Part shown: positions 46,908 through 57,904 of the stretch, piece by piece
How positions within the stretch are numbered: the stretch's first letter is position 1
Layout of the letters: each line of letters begins with the position of its first letter
NCBI GenBank assembly: GCA_012103035.1
Contig: JAAVLL010000005.1
Location: forward strand, 62,001-126,000
DNA: 64,000 nt
Origin: Brucella oryzae
GTDB lineage: Bacteria > Pseudomonadota > Alphaproteobacteria > Rhizobiales > Rhizobiaceae
Direction: 5' to 3'
Notes under the pieces: generated by a model
The model's input: the letters and a program-made list of their open reading frames with translations, nothing else
Database searches by the model: none
What the model was told of the DNA's origin: nothing
Translations under genes and position numbers: made by a program

Positions 46908-47168
46908 TCAGCAACGCGGCAAGAGCCGCAAAATCGATATTTCGAAGCTATATTGGGCGGGATTAGCAAAGATGTTTCCAACTCCACTCGTTAGCAGCAT
47001 GAAAGCCCAATAGCCGGCCAAGCAGACGAAGACGACGGCGAGGACCGTCGGAACAGAGAAAACGATAAGCAGCGGAGTGAAGATCACCATCCGCACCACT
47101 TTTTCAGTCTTTGTCAGACCGTGGGCGTCAACGTCGTAAATGGGACGCAGATACTTCGGTAAGGTCAT
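46908..47168 (-). CDS. Small membrane protein
   Basis: 86 aa: MTLPKYLRPIYDVDAHGLTK, TEKVVRMVIFTPLLIVFSVP, TVLAVVFVCLAGYWAFMLLT. Two adjacent membrane segments (about residues 28-60). AAAGGAG lies 6 bases before the ATG. It follows dotA by 81 bp on the same strand. The last residues (ISILRLLPRC) may be out of frame. No family recognised; a T4SS accessory is possible from position. Confidence 0.55.
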   Translation of the reverse strand: MTLPKYLRPIYDVDAHGLTKTEKVVRMVIFTPLLIVFSVPTVLAVVFVCLAGYWAFMLLTSGVGNIFANPAQYSFEISILRLLPRC

Positions 47169-47249
47169 ATCGGCTCCTTTCGCGCCGTTGTTGCCATCAT
47201 TGAACCATAACTCAGAACCGCTCTTATAGGAAGGTTCGGCCGGCACCTG

Positions 47250-49443
47250 TTACTTCCGAGGCAGGAGTTTTCCGACTGTAGTTGGGATATGCTTCGCCCC
47301 TTCAGAAAGTCGGCCGAGTTCCTTGGTTGTACCCATGGCTGCAATATTAGCTCGCATCGCAGAATGTGCATCGAGGTCGTCGCCGATATGGTCGAACCAC
47401 CGGAAAACCCGGCCCGGAAATTCTGCGATCAGGAGAATGATCGCTCAATGATGACGAGATAGACCGCCGCCATGAAAAACATGACGACAAAAATCCCAAG
47501 GAACCATGCCAAGCTAACAAAGCTATCTCCCACGAGTGATTGAGCAGAGGTCAGAGCGTAGTAGAGCCCGCCATTAATGAGAACACCCATGATCCGGAAA
47601 AGGATCATTCCGAGGAGGAGCCCAAAAGCATGAGGACCGGCGTCAGAGTGAGCGCCAGCACCATGACATAACCGCGCCGGGCCTGGCTGCCGCCCATCCC
47701 CTTCCCTTCCATAGAGATGCGCGATCGCCCAAAGTGGGGCGGCGAAGATGGCTTCCATTACCAGAAGGAAGAACGCGCCAATTCCGATCACCCATGTCAC
47801 CATCGGAACCATTGGAAGCACGAAGGCAAGGAACATGCCCATGGCCCCAATGCCACTTATGACCCAACCGACGAAGTTCGAAAGGACTGTTATACCGGTT
47901 CCCACGTATGGCACCACTGCAAGGACAGACAACGCGATGATCGCAGCGGTCGTATAGAACGTGACCTGCGTTCCAAACGTGACGAGACCGATCATTGGAT
48001 CGTTGGTGGGCCTCATAGGATTAAGGAACTCCAGTGCCTCGTAAAGCGAACCAGCAGATGGCATCCAGTCGGAAATATCGCCGCCGCTGTCCGCGAACGC
48101 GACGCGTTCATTTACGAACGCCCTGATCCCGCTTCTGGCGACGCTTTCGTTCCACCATTCAACGGTACCGTTGTAAGTCGCCGAAATCTGGTCGAGGAAC
48201 TTCTTGGCGTCGCCGTCAGCCGAGCCGAGTAAGTACCAGTTGTTATCCGCGTATTGGGAAGCAATCGCATTGCGCACCGATCCACCCGGATTCGACGCGG
48301 CGCCGATCGCTCCTCCTGGCGTCACTTTCGGAAGCGCAGTTGCTACCGAATTAGAGTCAGCCGACAGCCGTGCGATGAGCTGATAATAGAATCCCGCTTG
48401 CAACCAGCCGCCGTTCTTGAGATTGCCGGCTAGTGCCTGGCTTTGTGAATCTCCGACGGGCGTCACCTGCAGTGGATCATCTGCTTCCGCAACGTCTTTG
48501 CCGGCTTTCTGCAATTTATCATCACCGATATATTGCTTCAGGATATCCGCGTGCTGCTTGCGCCAGTCGTTGAGATCTTTGCGAAGATCACGATAGGCCG
48601 GCAATTGTTCACGCTTGCTGATCGCCTGGGCGAAGCTGCGCAGCAGTGCCAGAGAAGCTGTCAGCGGTTTTGGTAACAGCTTGCTGCATGGCTTGAATGT
48701 AGTCGTTATAGGACTTGCCGGCAGCTTCAGCCAGTCGCTGGAAACCCGTCGTTTGGCCGGGCAGGCTGACGATGCCACAAGCACCATAAGAATTCGGCAG
48801 GCTATATGCCATTTGCGGTACACCTGATACCGTTCGCCAAGACCCGCGCGAGATTCCGTCTAGTCCATCACCTCCTTTGGACACTTCGAGATTGTACACC
48901 GCCTGGCAAAGTTCGGCCCGCCACAATCCCTGCAAGAATTGACCGTCAAGGGCGTCATAGTCACCGCCCACGACTGGCAATCGCTGTTCAACGATGAGAT
49001 CGACCGTCTCATTCCAGAAGAATGAGGCGGTGGCCGTGCTCACGTTGACCATGTAGGCAATGCCATGCTGAGCGGCATTATATCCGGTTGGCATGGGAAT
49101 TAGGGCACCTACCGCGAGGATAGTGCGCAACGGCACCCACATTGCCGAATGCCGTCTTCCAAGTATCTCGCCCTCGTGGGCGGTTTCCGTGACGCCTACG
49201 ACAACATTGTAGATGAACAGGATTGCCGCAATCGCGAAGAACAGAACATTGAAATTCGCGATCAGCGAGGAAATGAGGGTTTCGTCGTTAGGGCCGGTGA
49301 AGAGCGGCCCAAAGATCATATTCAAGAAGGAATTGGACCGTGCGTCTCCCTCGCCCTTGATGATATCGGCAATATTGATGTCGTCGGCGTGCGCGACGCT
49401 TGCCGAGATCATCAAAAGTAGCGAGAAGTCCCACCCGGTTCAT
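47250..49443 (-). CDS. dotA: DotA/TraY-like integral membrane protein (frameshifted)
   Basis: About 731 aa. Signal segment MNRVGLLATFLMISASVAHA after repair, then NIADIIKGEGDARSNSFLNM and IAAILFIYNVVVGVTETAHE, a large periplasmic part (MSALG-type GGSVRNAIASQYADNNWYLL), several C-terminal membrane segments (IGAMGMFLAFVLPMVPMVTW) and the family box GDGMGGSQARRGYVMVLALT, recovered after repair near 47690. Shifts also lie near 49400, 48640 and 47433. The true tail is LLIAEFPGRVFRWFDHIGDD ... TTVGKLLPRK to 47250. Essential inner-membrane component of I-type T4SS. Confidence 0.85.
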
Positions 49444-49445
49444 GA

Positions 49446-49676
49446 TTAATCGTCCTTTGATAGGATCTGCATGTTTGAAGGCAGACGGTCGTTAAAGTAA
49501 TCGCGCACAGCGCCGATCCGGCCTTGACGGATCTGCCATGCCCGAAAGTCAGCCTTCATCGCCAAAGCGAAGGTGATGACTGCCACCAGGCACCCGCCGA
49601 TGAGAAGATAGAAGGACCGATAGCCGAGAACGTAGAGAGCCGGGATAGCAGCGAGTGCAATGCAACCTGCTACCAT
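49446..49676 (-). CDS. Small membrane protein of the T4SS operon
   Basis: MVAGCIALAAIPALYVLGYR, SFYLLIGGCLVAVITFALAM, KADFRAWQIRQGRIGAVRDY, then NDRLPSNMQILSKDD; about 76 aa with two membrane segments. The ATG at 49676 overlaps the previous stop; a GTG at 49700 would add eight residues. It ends two bases before the dotA start. By position and shape it could correspond to IncI TraX, but I see no diagnostic motif. Confidence 0.6.
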   Translation of the reverse strand: MVAGCIALAAIPALYVLGYRSFYLLIGGCLVAVITFALAMKADFRAWQIRQGRIGAVRDYFNDRLPSNMQILSKDD

Positions 49677-49959
49677 GTAGATGCTGGAATCCTGTCCCAC
49701 GCCGCCAGCGCTGCATCTATTTCCTTTGCGTCGAGCCCGTCACTCAGTTCTTTGAAGCGCTGAATGCCGCCATCGGCATATCGATCTCCGAAGCTTCTCG
49801 CCTTCAACCGGCCTTTCGGCCGCAACTCGTCGATCGTGTTCTGAACATTGTCGGCAGCATCTTCCGCAGCATGTGATGCTGCGTTGAAAAGACCTTGATG
49901 CCGAAAGCCCGTTTCAGGTTCCAAGAGGCGAAACGACGGATGCGACCTTGCTCACTCAT
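49670..49959 (-). CDS. T4SS operon protein of unknown function (frameshifted)
   Basis: About 96 aa: MSEQGRIRRFASWNLKRAFG, then GLFNAASHAAEDAADNVQNT after a shift near 49905, RPKGRLKARSFGDRYADGGI and KELSDGLDAKEIDAALAAWD. Soluble, helical. The ATG overlaps the previous gene's TGA and the stop overlaps the next start, so it is embedded in the operon. I know no Dot/Icm homologue for it. Confidence 0.55.
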
Positions 49960-51069
49960 TGCGCTGCGCTCGCTGTCGTTACGGTCGTGCGACTGTCGCG
50001 CTCGTCAAGGCTGTTCGACAACAGCGCTGCAATTGCCGATGCTTGGCGGCGCTCGAGATTGAACCTCATCCAATCGACATGAAGGTTGAGAGCCTGGGTT
50101 AGCAGTTGTTCGCGCTGCACAGCGGCGGGAGACATGCCAGCCAGTTCCTTGTGCCACTCTGGATTGGAAAAGCGGGAGCGGACGAAAATATCTACCGCCT
50201 GCAGTTCGGAAACATGCTCGCCTACTTCGTAGGGATAGGATTCCGTCACGGCTTTTTCGCCCAATCCGCAAGTTCTTTGCCACCCGTAGGAGCCGCAATG
50301 TCACCAAGATAGCTGTAGATCGAATGTGCTGCCGAACGGCGGGTAGCATCGACCTGACGAGCCGCAACTTGCGCCCTGCCGGCCGGCGATCTCATTTCCG
50401 CTTGAGTGATCGGCTTTGGCGGAATCGGATCGACCATGTTGTTGATCATCCGGACGTAAGCCTTGGATACTTCTCCATCCGACGTATCGAGAGTGATCGC
50501 GTCGGTTAGGAGGCGAACATCTGAAGTCGGATCAGCGAAGCCGGCGACATTCCTCAACTCGTCACGGTCTGCAATGATCGCGTTTGCGACCGCCAACCCA
50601 CCTTCCGTTACCGGTTTGCCAATATCCTCGTTGCCGTATGACCAATTGCGGGATGCGTTGGCAACATCGTTGCCGCCGTAGCCCGCGACCCCTGCCCTGG
50701 CTTGCCCATGCTGAAGATGCCCGACAAGTCGAGGCAGGCCGAGGTAGCCGGATCGTACCGACCGCCTTCCGCTGCAGCTCGGGCCTTCTGGCGCTCACGG
50801 ATGGTTTCTGCCATCTGAGCGGCTTCCTGGGTCCGGGAGTTAGCTTCGATCGCGCGGTTCTGATAGGCACTCAATTGCGCGACGCCCTTCAGAATGGTTT
50901 GCGCAATCTGGTTGCCAACGTCAGTCGTATGAGAATTGATGTTCTCCTGAGCGCGGTAGACGATGTTTTGAACACCGCCGCAGGAGCAAGCGGCCAGTGC
51001 CGCATTACCGACGGAAAGGGACGCGAAAGCCGTTCCAGCAAACAGCAACGATTTGATGACTGCCTTCAT
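49956..51069 (-). CDS. Exported T4SS-associated protein (frameshifted)
   Basis: About 371 aa. Signal peptide MKAVIKSLLFAGTAFASLSV; the mature protein starts near AACSCGGVQNIVYRAQENIN. Helical middle, then GRYDPATSACLDLSGIFSMG, PTSDVRLLTDAITLDTSDGE, AARQVDATRRSAAHSIYSYL, VRSRFSNPEWHKELAGMSPA. Shifts lie near 50680, 50590 and 50255. It is probably periplasmic. Its position near dotA is where IncI plasmids carry traW (IcmX-like), but I cannot confirm homology by eye. Overlapping start and stop codons on both sides. Confidence 0.6.
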
Positions 51070-51647
51070 CACAGGCCTCCCGGTCCATAGAGATCGTTAT
51101 AGAGATTATTCAAAAGCGAGCCGTCATTCTCACGCCGCCCGGAGTTGTTGACCGAGGGCTGGTCCATATTTAGCGAGCCGCCCTTGTAATCATAGTTCAA
51201 CGTCGGCACAGACCCGCCGCCCATACCGCCGGGCAACTGCAAGGAATCGAAGGATGGCAATTGAAGCGCGGACTGGAGCGGTTCAGTCACCTTGTTCCAT
51301 TGCTCTTGCGCATAGGAGCAGATTTGCTGTTCGGCGTTCGACAAAGCCTGATTGAAAATCTGGCTCAGGTCCGGAACCTGGATTGCAAAATCAAGATTGA
51401 CCTTCATCAGATTGTCGAGGCAGCCGAGCGAATCCAGTGACGGTGGCTTTTGAAGGGCTGCTTCATGGCGCTTCACTTCCTTGTCGATACCCGCGCGAAT
51501 GGCCTCGACGAGGTTGATTTTCACCGTATCGACGCAGCCTTTGCCGCTATCTTTGAAAAGCTGCTCTATTTGGTCTGCATGAGCCGGCGAGGTCGCCATT
51601 GCCAGGCCACTAACGGCACAGACCGATAGAAGTCGGATGATTCTCAT
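51069..51647 (-). CDS. Exported T4SS-associated protein
   Basis: 192 aa, intact. Signal peptide MRIIRLLSVCAVSGLAMATS (cleavage near AHADQ). The mature part is helical with four Cys positions (SGKGCVDTVKIN, LGCLDNLMKV, EQQICSYAQEQWN), followed by a Gly/Asn-rich tail (GGMGGGSVPTLNYDYKGGSL). The Cys pattern suggests disulfides and fits the DsbC-like gene in the same cluster. No family recognised. Confidence 0.65.
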   Translation of the reverse strand: MRIIRLLSVCAVSGLAMATSPAHADQIEQLFKDSGKGCVDTVKINLVEAIRAGIDKEVKRHEAALQKPPSLDSLGCLDNLMKVNLDFAIQVPDLSQIFNQALSNAEQQICSYAQEQWNKVTEPLQSALQLPSFDSLQLPGGMGGGSVPTLNYDYKGGSLNMDQPSVNNSGRRENDGSLLNNLYNDLYGPGGL

Positions 51648-52376
51648 AGCGTTGCTTTCTCCCTTGGAATGGTGGGATTTCTCGGATGAGAATCGGCCGT
51701 TTTGTGCCGATTCCGGGGAACCCTTCGGTCTGGTCGTACATGCCGCCGCCAGTCTCTCCGCCTAATCCGCCCTCCAAACCTGCGAAGGATTGACCGTTCA
51801 TGGCCGCCATGCGTTTCAGCAAGTGAGCTTGAAGCTCTGCATAGGAGGAGAAGCCATTCGCCGTCAGATACGAGGCAGGCAAGACAGAGGGGTCAAAGCC
51901 GCTGGCGACCCAATCGTTGAGCGCACCGGCGCCGAGGAAGTGAGCCGCGCCGAGCAATCCGTCCTGGGTGATCTCGACACCGTTGATCGTCTGTCCGACG
52001 AGGCCGCGCGCCTGACTGCTCAGGGATGACCAATTGCGGGAAGCGAGCTCCATATTCGCCGCATCTTGAAGAGCGGCCCCGCGCTCGAATAGCGAAGATC
52101 ATTCAGGCTATTGACGCCTGCGGCTCTGGCCTTGTCGGTAGCGACATAATTGTTCCAATTGCCGGTGGAACCACTACCCGTATATTTGAAATATCCGAGA
52201 GATTCCCATGTGCCGGCCGTGATCTGATAACGACCGACGGCACTACCGCCGTTTCCGTTGAAGATTGAATAGGAGTTGCCGCCTTCGAGCTTGGACGTGT
52301 TTTCATTATAGTCCGCCCACGCAGTAAACGGCTGCAGCAATGCCAAGCACAGTATGACCATAATCGAGCGTTTCAT
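51644..52376 (-). CDS. Exported transglycosylase/lysozyme-like protein (frameshifted)
   Basis: About 244 aa. Signal peptide MKRSIMVILCLALLQPFTAW. The lysozyme-like fold carries the Glu in TSKLEGGNSYSIFNGNGGSA and the GRYQITAGTWESLGYF box typical of T4SS-associated peptidoglycan hydrolases (VirB1-like role). The C-terminal part is LLGAAHFLGAGALNDWVASG and LQAHLLKRMAAMNGQSFAGL. Shifts lie near 52075 and 51660, the latter hiding the end at TGA 51644-51646 (ATGA with the next gene). It would open the wall for channel assembly. Confidence 0.72.
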
Positions 52377-52401
52377 CGCTTCTGCCCCGCTATCGTGATC
52401 T

Positions 52402-53205
52402 TCATGGCGTTGATGACGGAGCGCGGGTTTTGTCGCCAAGCGAATAGGTCACAACGCCGTCCTGCGTCGCGACTTCGATCAGATGACGATTATTGTCGTC
52501 ACGCTCGTCAATGACTGAAAAATCTGGTCCCCATGCTTCGAGAACGTCGATGAGCTGCTTTTTCCCATCGAGAAAGATCACGGGACACGCCGAATTGCCG
52601 CAATAGTAATTTGACCGCACCAGAATAGCGGTCTCGTCACCATCCTTAATATTGACGTCTTGAGCGAGAACATTCGACGGCTCGAGCGGTTCTGACCCTC
52701 CCTTGAAGCGCTCTTTCAGCGCTTCGGTTGCGGCCTTCAGCTCATCTTCTGTCGGAGTTCTGTTCTTGCGCTCTTGGGGTACGGGTTGAGCCATATAAGC
52801 CGTTCCCGACCATTGCCAGAGGCGATGACCATCATAGAGCGGCTTCATGCCCGTCGCTGCAACGGGACCAAGCCCAACGGACTTGCCCGGCACCCGCCAA
52901 ACCTCAAGCCATTGTTTATCGTCATAGTACAAAGCGGACACGAAACACCCGGTCGCACAACCGCGGGCCTCGCCGAGCAAGACCACCATCTGGTCGTAAC
53001 CATCTGTCGGTTCTTCGAGCCAGACGCGCTTTGCCTGCACGATACGAAAATCACGCCCATACATTTTCCGCGCCGTCGCCGTCGCATCCGAGTCCTGCTT
53101 TTCGAAATTGATGGTTTCCGTCACCAGGTCGTCAATGTTGGACTGAGCCAGAGCAACGCTACCAATCGCGCTTGCCAACAGCGCGGCTGTAATTGCCTTT
53201 ATCAC
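52402..53205 (-). CDS. Exported protein of unknown function
   Basis: 267 aa. Signal peptide MIKAITAALLASAIGSVALA. Beta-rich with two similar parts: GEARGCATGCFVSALYYDDK before QWLEVWRVPGKS, and SNYYCGNSACPVIFLDGKKQ before LIDVLEAWGPDFSV. Each holds a Cys pair followed by a strand-Trp unit, suggesting an internal duplication. The C-terminus may run on as SVINAMKITIAGQKR to overlap the next ATG if one base is restored near 52410. Periplasmic T4SS accessory by context. Confidence 0.65.
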   Translation of the reverse strand: MIKAITAALLASAIGSVALAQSNIDDLVTETINFEKQDSDATATARKMYGRDFRIVQAKRVWLEEPTDGYDQMVVLLGEARGCATGCFVSALYYDDKQWLEVWRVPGKSVGLGPVAATGMKPLYDGHRLWQWSGTAYMAQPVPQERKNRTPTEDELKAATEALKERFKGGSEPLEPSNVLAQDVNIKDGDETAILVRSNYYCGNSACPVIFLDGKKQLIDVLEAWGPDFSVIDERDDNNRHLIEVATQDGVVTYSLGDKTRAPSSTP

Positions 53206-56200
53206 GAGGCCTCCTTGATCAGTTCGTCCGCGAGCTGGCGAATTGCGTTGCCCCGAACCTTGTCATCAATTGCGACGCCACGATCTTCCATGTCTGCAAG
53301 ACGGCGCTCGATCGTGTCCTTTGCCGAACCTGAAGGGAAACGGCGCGCGAGAATGCGCCGGGCTGCCTTCGAACCGAGGCTTTCGTAAAGCATCGTGCGT
53401 AGCGAGGTGTCCTCAGCCGTCGTTGAGAGCGCCCAAATTTCAATCGGGCCGAGCTGGTTGAATACGTGCTGGACATACGTGCCTGACCGCAGGTTCAGCA
53501 TCGCCAGCAGCGGTGCGCCCTCCCCTTCGATCGGACCACGAAGCCCGCGCATAATGTCCATGATCGATGGGGTAAGATTGTAGGTCGATGCAATCTGACG
53601 GATAGATTCCTCCGTCGGCACGTTACAGAACCAGAAGCTGTTGGCGAGTTTCTGAATGCTCGTGTCGAAATCTTCGAGAAGCTGAGACGCAAGCGTGATT
53701 TGCACGCCGGCCTTACGACCGACGCGGCCGAGATTGATCATCTGGTCGCGGAAGCTGTCCAGGCCGCCAGTCAAATGATATTCGTCGACGCAGAGGCGCT
53801 TGCCCATCTGCCGGTTGTTCTCGATCCGCTGAAGATGATAGGCGCGAACCTCGTCGCTTAGATCACGAGCACGGATCTCGTCAGCATCCATCCAGAAATC
53901 GGTGGTCAGGGTCTGAAGCGAGACCATATACATGATGGCGGTCTGTCGCTTGGCGTGTGGACCTGTCTTCGCGGTTACGCCGGCAAGGTCGAACGCGATG
54001 ATGCGGGCGTTCGAAACATCGAACCGCGTCGGTCGGGCCAGGATCGGATAATCGCGGCACGCCGCCGTCAACATGCGCTGGAAAGCTTTCAGCACATCCT
54101 CGCCGGTTGGTGCCTTCATATCTCGGAATGGCTCTCGTACGATTTCGGAGTTAGAGACATTCACGAGATCGGCAAGGTCGGGACGGCATAGCGCTGCGCT
54201 AGTGCAGCCTCATGATATCTCCCCTTCGAGAACAGATAGTCGGTGATCTCGTACCATGTCGTCGCGGTGTCAATCTCGAAACCAAGCTCTTCGAGCGCGG
54301 CGTCAACCTCGAAGGAATCGGATTTGGAATAGCGCTTCGGTGAGCGGCTATCGCTGAAGAACTTATAGGCTTCGTCGATCGTTGCGCCCGCAAGCGCACT
54401 GATACCGTCATAGGTCGCCTCCTCACCGTCCGGGGTACATATGAGGCAGAGCAGGTTTACAAGGTAAGCTCGCTCATATTCGAAGGGGTGACGCATGCAC
54501 AGTTGCAGGTCGAGCGGGTTGACCGAATATTGTTCCGACATTTTCAGCCGATGAAAGACGGCTTCATGGCGGCGCTGGACCGGTAGAGCATCGCGAATGA
54601 GGCTGATCAGGCCTGACGACGATGGACCAATGTCGATAATCGAAATACGCGGCAACAGGCCCTCGTTAGACCTGCTTCGACCTGACTGGCGTGACAACGC
54701 CACGCCGAGATTGATCGAATTCATCAGGACCGATTTGCCGGAACCCGGCGTGCCGACGATCAGGTCAACCCAGCCCAACTGTTTCGAGGAACCGGGTTGA
54801 TACGGCCACAGCTTGCCGTCTTTCGTCCGGAACATGACGGAACCCTGTTGCCATGGGCTTGCAGGTCGTGCGATCGGCGCAAGGGCAAAAGCGTCGGCAA
54901 GGCTGGCGGCGGCCGCCGGTGCTGTCGATTGTGCATTGAGCGCTAGAGCCGACGACATCACGCACTGGACGGGATCTCCGACCAGTGCGTCCGTCTGGCA
55001 GTTGCCCCATCGTTCTACCGTCCGCCGCAGGGTCGCCACATGCCGCTGCAGCGTCTCTATATCCGTCTTTGGCGCCCATGCTGCAAACGAGCAGCGCCAC
55101 CGAACGACGGTATCATCCGCGCCGTCATCAAGACGCAGTTTCTCGAAAGCCTTCTTGATGCGTGAATTGTGGATCGGTGCGGTCCACGTCATGATATTCG
55201 TATATGTTTCCTTGAACATCTGCCCTTGGAAACCGCCGGAATCGATCAGCATCGACATCCGCCAGGAAATGCGTTGATTGCTGTCGAGCACCCTCCGGAT
55301 CAGGTCATTGAATTGCACAACGACTTCCGGTCCAAGCGATATGTCGAAACCGGAGAAGACTGTTTCACCAAGTTGCACCGTCGTTTGGTCAATGATTTCG
55401 CCATGCTCATTGATGAGCTGTCGAGAAAGCAACGGCCAAAGGAGGTTCGAAACCTCGCTTTTCTTGAGTTCTTTGACAGATTTGGGCATACGAGCCGCGC
55501 ATAATCTCCGGGTAAGATCGCCTTCCAGCTATCCCCGCGATCAGATATTCCGGGTTCAGCACGCCTTTGATCTGCGACAGGGCCTCATGCACTTCCAGCG
55601 GCTCGATTTCGATACCGACAATGTTGGCTTCTCGCACCATAGCCTCGCAGAAGGAGCGATGCCTTGTAACGAGGGCGTCGATCGCCAGCGCCGGCCACTG
55701 TGCATGCCGCATTTGCGGCGCACCCTGCATATCTTTGCGGGCCTTTTCCGAACTGGTTTTCAGCTCTTGGCGCGTGAGCAAGGTAGGCCGCGACCACAGC
55801 GCCATGAAACAACGCTCGCCGGTCAGACGTTTCGGCAACAATTGCCGCCGCTCGTCTATGAGATCGTGAATATCGAGGCCCGTATCGGCCGCAACGCCTT
55901 CAGTTACCGCAAGTGCACGATTGATGTCGGCCGCACCTAGTTCCGGGTGTGCCCGAACCAGAACTGAAGCGTATAGCCGGCAGTTCCCAATTGCGAGCTG
56001 AAGGCAAGGCGGAGATCCGTCACCGCCTTGCTGATTTCCTTCTCGCCCGGCATGGACCGGAAGCCTTCAAGCCGAAATACCGTCACCAACGAACCGTCAT
56101 CGGCAACAAGCATGTTTTCGCCTTCAGATGTCACAAGCCGGCAATAGCCGTCCAGCGACTTCCGCAGCGCCGACCGACCGATAACAGCCGCCAGCGTGTC

Positions 56201-56224
56201 CAGAATTCCGATCCCTCCCATCAT
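53202..56224 (-). CDS. dotO: DotO/IcmB (TraU)-like T4SS ATPase (frameshifted)
   Basis: About 1008 aa. N-terminus MMGGIGILDTLAAVIGRSAL, GENMLVADDGSLVTVFRLEG. Walker A LIVGTPGSGKSVLMNS (54740-54775) and RISIIDIGPSSSGLISLIRD. The C-terminal ATPase half includes RLCVDEYHLTGGLDSFRDQM (Walker B) and ITLASQLLEDFDTSIQKLAN. This is the VirB4-like motor of I-type systems. Shifts near 55935, 55490 and 54170 split it into four open frames. The start follows the previous TGA directly. It is the largest gene of the minus-strand T4SS operon. Confidence 0.9.
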
Positions 56225-56607
56225 CAGTTGATCGACCGCAAGGTTCCGTCAACCGACGTGGTATCGGCACCAGAGCCGAAGAACGTCGTCACACCCATGC
56301 CGAGGAATTCCGGAACGGCAATGAACAGTGCGGCCGCAACGCCGAACCAGATCGCCGTAGCTGGCCTTGAAGACGTATCATGCGGGTTGCGGTTGTGCTG
56401 CACCAGCTTGTTGATCGCCAGCATGGCGAACACAACACCAATGATGAACGAAGCCGCGCCGAGGAAGTCACCGGCAGGGCCGAGCGTATCATTGCGAACA
56501 TTCGTCAGAACTTCGCCAAGGCCGCCACTCGATTGAGCGAGCGCCATGGTCTGGTAAGCAAACGTCCCGGCAAAGAGTGCCGCCGTTTGTATCCATGCCT
56601 TCTTCAT
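56224..56607 (-). CDS. DotP/IcmD-like membrane protein
   Basis: 127 aa, intact. Signal-like MKKAWIQTAALFAGTFAYQT, then two membrane segments (AASFIIGVVFAMLAINKLVQ and ATAIWFGVAAALFIAVPEFL) separated by the charged turn HNRNPHDT, and the tail TTFFGSGADTTSVDGTLRSI. The turn between two segments (K-x-H-x-x-N-P) is the IcmD/DotP pattern. Next to icmC-like and dotO, as in Dot/Icm loci. GAAAGGAAAG precedes the ATG. Confidence 0.7.
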   Translation of the reverse strand: MKKAWIQTAALFAGTFAYQTMALAQSSGGLGEVLTNVRNDTLGPAGDFLGAASFIIGVVFAMLAINKLVQHNRNPHDTSSRPATAIWFGVAAALFIAVPEFLGMGVTTFFGSGADTTSVDGTLRSIN

Positions 56608-56622
56608 AAGTGCTTTCCTTTC

Positions 56623-57194
56623 TTAGCCGAGCACAAGTTCTTCGATATAGCCGACGAACATCACGATATTCATCGCGAGTGTGCCGCCGATTAGGTGTGC
56701 GATGCCGAAGCCTAGAAGGCCCGGCGAATGCGCAGTTACAGACCTGTTGCACATCAGCAGACCGCGTATGAATCCGAGTAATCCGATAAACTGGACAACC
56801 CGCAGGAGAGCGATCAGAACAGACCGTGCTTGTTCATGATCGAGCGGAGCGAGCATTTCTGGCGCGTAAGCAAAATTTCCGAGGCTGCGACCGTCTCGTC
56901 CACCTGGAAAAACGACATCAGGAATGCCGATATTGTAGATGACAGGGAAATTAGCAGGACGGCAGTGATGATCCCTGCCGTTGGCGCCCAAACTACAGAA
57001 TCACCTCGCCCAATGAATTGACCAGACGAGCGACGTTCGCTCGCTAACGCGAACCCGTGGATAGATGATAGAGCCAGAACAATACCGATAATGAAGCATG
57101 TCGCGGCAACAAGCGCCTGTGCCGGCGGGATCAGGTCAGCGAGCCGCTGAACCAATCCCACCAAGCCATTCAGTGCTTCACCGTTTCCGCCCAT
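56623..57194 (-). CDS. DotE/IcmC-like membrane protein (frameshifted)
   Basis: About 190 aa with four membrane segments: LVAATCFIIGIVLALSSIHG, WAPTAGIITAVLLISLSSTI, SVLIALLRVVQFIGLLGFIR, LLGFGIAHLIGGTLAMNIVM. The middle (EILAYAPEMLAPLDHEQARS) is recovered after a repair near 56870. Length and topology fit IcmC/DotE (TraQ/TraR-type in IncI). The ATG at 57194 lies 13 bp after the dotF stop. I call the family from topology and neighbours, so the exact letter is uncertain. Confidence 0.62.
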
Positions 57195-57206
57195 GGCTCA
57201 CCCATT

Positions 57207-57773
57207 TTACTGCGTCGCCGCAGCATCCTCTTTCGGTTTATCTCCGGCGGCGCTCGCTTCCGCTACCTTTTCCGGCTTCGGAGTTGGAACGGGTGGTGCC
57301 TTCGCCTTCGGGGTCACAATCTGATGTCGGGCATTGCCGAAAACCGCCTCGTCTGCCGGAGCTTCCCCGTCATTGCCAGCAGGCGGAATAGCCGTTTCCT
57401 CCCGGCTGGATCAGGCCGATAATTGCCTGATCCTGTGCCTTGAGTTCTCGCAGATGCGTGATGATCGTATCCACAACGCCGTTCTGCGAAGTCAGCGTTG
57501 TGACCTCCGCACGCAATGCATCGTTGTCGGCACGCAAATCAGCTACCTGACGTTTTAACGCAATAATTTCACGCTCAATCGGGGTTGGCGTAGATGTTTT
57601 TCTATTTTGACTGAATCTGATTTTTCGCCGTGCGCACTACCCGCAGCAAAATATAGTCCGCCACCAGCAATTGCACAAATTCCGACTATCAAGACTACCC
57701 GGAATAGCATGCCTCTGTCGCTATCCTCCGTAGGTAGCCGAGATAGATTGTCATCATGCCTGCCTATACTCAT
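57207..57773 (-). CDS. dotF: DotF/IcmG (TraP)-like protein (frameshifted)
   Basis: About 189 aa: MSIGRHDDNLSRLPTEDSDR, a single membrane segment (LFRVVLIVGICAIAGGGLYF), a coiled coil (EREIIALKRQVADLRADNDA then LRAEVTTLTSQNGVVDTIIT), and a Pro/Lys/Ala-rich tail (PKAKAPPVPTPKPEKVAEAS). This is the DotF/IcmG shape: inner-membrane linker with periplasmic domain. Shifts near 57592 and 57395 split it. First gene of the minus-strand T4SS operon, divergent from the dsbC-like gene. Confidence 0.72.
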
Positions 57774-57904
57774 CTTGTGCTCTGCGTGTGCTTTCGACAA
57801 CACAGATCGAACAATTTTCGATTGTGGCCTTTTGGGGTGACAATGAGACTCTTTATGGCATATTCAGACGATATTGCAATATAAAGCAAAAGGAAAATGC
57901 GGGA
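57774..57904. promoter_or_regulatory. Divergent promoter region of the two T4SS operons
   Basis: 131 AT-richer bases between dotF and the dsbC-like gene. TTGCAATATAAAGCAAAA (57874-57891) matches, reversed, the TTTTGCTTTATA motif before repC. CAATTTTCGATTG (57812-57824) is a second inverted repeat. Both operons may share an operator here. Confidence 0.45.
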
